Origin: JAIYDJ01 sp031400505
Lineage (GTDB): Bacteria; Pseudomonadota; Alphaproteobacteria; Rhodobacterales; Rhodobacteraceae
Reading direction: 5' to 3'
Length of the DNA: 64,000 bases
Assembly (NCBI GenBank): GCA_031400505.1
Contig: JANNPZ010000092.1
Coordinates: 46,427-110,426, forward strand
Part shown: positions 62,211-64,000 of the stretch, one piece after another
Layout: every line of letters starts with the position of its first letter
Numbering within the stretch: position 1 is the first letter of the stretch
Notes under the pieces: model-generated
The model's database searches: none
Seen by the model: the letters and a program-made list of their open reading frames with translations, nothing else
Told to the model about the DNA's origin: nothing
Program-made: the position numbers and the translations under genes

Positions 62211-62804
62211 CTATTGCGCCAGTGCAGAAAACGGGGTGACCTGCGCAACATCTTCGGCTGGACACCTGGCAAGCATCTGCAAGACCGATAAGTTCAACAC
62301 CGGATGTACCCAGTTTGGCGCCACATCGGCCAGCGGAACCAGCACAAAGGCCCGGTCCTGCATCCGTGGATGTGGCAGGATCAACTGATCAGGGGACTGT
62401 TGCATCTGGTCGGTCAGCGAAAGCTCGCGCCACCTCGCCTGGCTTTCGCGATCGGGCAGGATCGAATCGGACATCGCGAGAAGATCCAGATCAAGCGTGC
62501 GCCCCGCCCAGCGTTCCGTCCGTGTTCGGCCAAATTCCGCCTCAATCTCATGCAGAATTGTCAGGATATCTTGCGCGGACTGATCCTGACGCAACGTCAT
62601 GCATGCCGCTGAATTGACATAGTCAGGCCCGTTTCCGGCCGGAAAACTGGGCGTTCGGTAGAGTTTGCTTGCCCTCAGAACCGGCAGTCCACGAACATCA
62701 AGTGCTTTGAGCGCGCGGGAAATTGTGACTTCAGGTGCCTCTGTGCTTCTGTGCAGATTCCCACCGAGGGCCACAAGCACACTTTTTGCACAGTCTTGTG
62801 ACAT
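62211..62804 (-). CDS. folK: 6-hydroxymethyl-dihydropterin pyrophosphokinase
   Basis: A 197-residue HPPK in folate synthesis. VLVALGGNLHRSTEAP, RTERWAGRTLDLDLLAM (metal Asp pair) and LILPHPRMQDRAFVLVPLAD are signatures. Starts at 62822 and 62861 also exist. 62804 best matches the family length. It precedes rpoZ. Confidence 0.95.
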   Translation of the reverse strand: MSQDCAKSVLVALGGNLHRSTEAPEVTISRALKALDVRGLPVLRASKLYRTPSFPAGNGPDYVNSAACMTLRQDQSAQDILTILHEIEAEFGRTRTERWAGRTLDLDLLAMSDSILPDRESQARWRELSLTDQMQQSPDQLILPHPRMQDRAFVLVPLADVAPNWVHPVLNLSVLQMLARCPAEDVAQVTPFSALAQ

Positions 62805-62939
62805 GGCCTCTCTTTCCTCCATTAGCCCTTGAAGCCGACGTCTGGCGACTGATATTCCCACCCATCGTGCGGGAGCGTAGTACTTGAATTATTTTGTCTC
62901 GTGAAATTCGACTGGCGCGATGTTTGAGGGGAAAGCGGA

Positions 62940-63386
62940 ATGTTTTACAAGGATGATCGGCTAGCGTTGTTCATAGATGGCTCCAATCTGTACGCGGCGG
63001 CAAAGTCACTGGGCTTTGACATCGACTACAAGCTGTTGCGCCAGGAGTTCATGCGTCGCGGCAAATTGCTGCGGGCATTTTACTACACTGCTCTGCTGGA
63101 AAATGATGAATACTCGCCCATTCGCCCACTGGTCGACTGGCTGCATTACAACGGCTTCACCATGGTCACCAAACCGGCCAAGGAATACACCGACAGCCAG
63201 GGTCGCCGCAAGGTGAAGGGGAACATGGATATCGAACTGACGGTCGATGCCATGGAACTGGCCCCGCGCGCCGAATTCCGTCACCTGCCGAAGCCGGATC
63301 ATCAAATCCCAGTCGGCCATGGTTGCGAGGGTCTCGTCGTATCCGCCGATTTCTTCAAGGAGCGACCGGCGCACCAGGATGGTTGA
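62940..63386 (+). pseudogene. NYN-domain protein, 3' part replaced
   Basis: The first 112 residues are a clean NYN/LabA-like (DUF88) nuclease domain: DRLALFIDGSNLYAAAKSLG, YYTALLENDEYSPIRPLVD and KGNMDIELTVDAMELAPR. The family then continues with LFSGDGDF and a further roughly 70 residues. Here it changes at about 63275 into the reverse of a glycosyltransferase gene (RHLPKPDHQIPVGHG…) and stops at 63386. The protein lacks the second catalytic acidic motif and is probably non-functional or an artefact. Confidence 0.75.
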
Positions 63387-63839
63387 CGATGTGCCCTGCG
63401 GAATGGATGCGTCGTGCAGAAGCAAGGGTTCCATCTCCAGCGATATGGTTCCCTCCGCTTCCGGAATCTCCCGGCCTTCCGCGTCGATCGTCTTCAGGCC
63501 ACAAAAAACCACGCCAGCGCCGGTTGCTCGTCCCTTTTCTGCCTGTTTTTCAAGTTTTGAAGGCTCCCAGATATCGTCCGCATCGAGGAAGGCCACCCAC
63601 TCAGATCGGGTCTCGCGAATCCCGCGGTTGCGCGCCGCCGCCACACCGGCGTTCGGCTGGCTTATCAGGCGAATCTCCGGGTATCGCTGGACCACCGCGC
63701 CGGTGTCGTCACTCGAGCCGTCGTCGACCACCAGCACGTCGAAATCGCGGAAGGTCTGCGCTCGAAGGCTGTCCAGTGTTGCCCCGATGAACCGCCCAGC
63801 GTTGTAAGCGGGAATCACGACGCTGACCGCAGCAGTCAT
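63006..63839 (-). pseudogene. glycosyltransferase family 2, 3' truncated
   Basis: The true part (63839 down to about 63273) is the GT-A domain: VSVVIPAYNAGRFIGATLDS, VLVVDDGSSDDTG, GVAAARNRGIRE and the DxD FLDADDIWEPSK, then YDETLATMADWDLMIRLRQV. After Phe in VTEF the frame runs into the complement of the NYN gene with no homology. The normal C-terminus is missing. It follows the partial gene at the right edge by 67 bases. Confidence 0.75.
63273..63278. other. junction hexamer GAATTC
   Basis: The homologous parts of the NYN gene (left) and the GT2 gene (right, opposite strand) meet at this palindromic hexamer, an EcoRI site. Up to six bases fit both sides, so it is either micro-homology or a ligation scar. 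Confidence 0.6.
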
Positions 63840-63906
63840 GTGCTGGACATGGGCCTCAAGACCCGTGGGTAGCGTGGCTGCCCTTCTCCAAGGTCTGTCG
63901 CGTTGC

Positions 63907-64000
63907 TCACGGCTCTGGCTTCTCCTCCATTCGGACCACGAAGAAGCGTTCGCCCGACACTTGGTCTGTGTGAGACCGCTCAGCGCGGCTGGACACCCAG
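63907..64000 (-). CDS. 3' end of a gene entering from the right edge
   Basis: The complement reads WVSSRAERSHTDQVSGERFF followed by VVRMEEKPEP and TGA, open to the edge. Thirty residues do not name a family. Orientation and spacing suggest the same operon as the truncated GT2 gene, so surface-glycan synthesis is a guess. Confidence 0.5.
   Translation of the reverse strand, partial: WVSSRAERSHTDQVSGERFFVVRMEEKPEP

Noticed and set aside
63006..63272. C-terminal extension of the GT2 protein as a novel domain
   Set aside because: These codons are the exact complement of the conserved NYN gene, so they are not a true protein domain.
1..64000. CRISPR array, prophage or insertion sequence
   Set aside because: No evenly spaced direct repeats, transposase, integrase or phage structural genes were found on reading both strands.

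Overview
The window looks like chromosomal DNA of a Rhodobacterales-type alphaproteobacterium. The DNA is GC-rich and strongly coding. It carries the block rsh – DUF2062 – pdxJ – acpS – lepB – rnc – era, the string dapC-like – ftsK – lolA, a VPLPA-CTERM exported protein, and G/C-rich palindromic intergenic elements of a kind common in that group. No phage, plasmid, insertion sequence or CRISPR array was seen.

Layout. 1–4.4 kb: surface-polysaccharide genes (a flippase and two GT4 glycosyltransferases) beyond a possible gene start at the left edge. 4.5–16.7 kb: housekeeping genes (SGNH esterase, CnoX-like thioredoxin, LON-domain protein, Trm112, UbiH-type hydroxylase, amidase, DapC-type aminotransferase, FtsK, LolA, a lytic-transglycosylase-like lipoprotein, HspQ) and an RsbV/RsbW-like pair. 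16.9–25.9 kb: a tight run of gamma-glutamyltransferase, free methionine-R-sulfoxide reductase, GFA protein, homocysteine methyltransferase and RluA-type synthase, then a glutamate-synthase-like flavoprotein, an aldehyde dehydrogenase, a 1-Cys peroxiredoxin and an AstE/AspA-type hydrolase. 26–27.6 kb: tRNA-Val(UAC), a small membrane protein, a cold-shock gene with a long leader, and a receiver-like orphan.

27.7–50.7 kb is the catabolic heart. A Dpp/Opp-type ABC transporter with a CocE/NonD hydrolase lies divergent to choline-sulfatase (betC). A GlxA/AraC regulator lies divergent to a BKACE enzyme, an HD-domain metalloprotein, a carnitine 3-dehydrogenase/thioesterase fusion, an SDR, an acyl-CoA dehydrogenase, an NDP-forming acyl-CoA synthetase and a CaiD-like hydratase. 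A GMC (choline-dehydrogenase-like) oxidoreductase follows. Read together, these genes could take gamma-butyrobetaine and carnitine to glycine betaine and acetoacetate, and feed choline-O-sulfate into the choline/betaine pool. The HD protein has no assigned step and keeps a six-ligand di-metal pattern like that of the HD-type mixed-valence di-iron oxygenases (PhnZ, TmpB, MIOX).

50.8–62.8 kb: an M3 peptidase, then era, rnc, lepB, acpS, pdxJ, DUF2062 and rsh on the minus strand, with rpoZ and folK further on. A plus-strand module of a VPLPA-CTERM protein, an ECF sigma factor and a membrane anti-sigma factor sits between rsh and rpoZ. At about 63.27 kb an NYN-domain gene stops abruptly and runs tail to tail into a truncated GT2 glycosyltransferase, exactly at a GAATTC hexamer. 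That is either a genuine rearrangement or an assembly/cloning chimera.

The most unusual signal is a roughly 40-bp palindromic repeat present three times. Two copies differ at only one of 40 positions. One of these two lies inside the CocE/NonD reading frame and keeps it open. The other forms the end of a small reading frame whose stop overlaps the acyl-CoA synthetase start.
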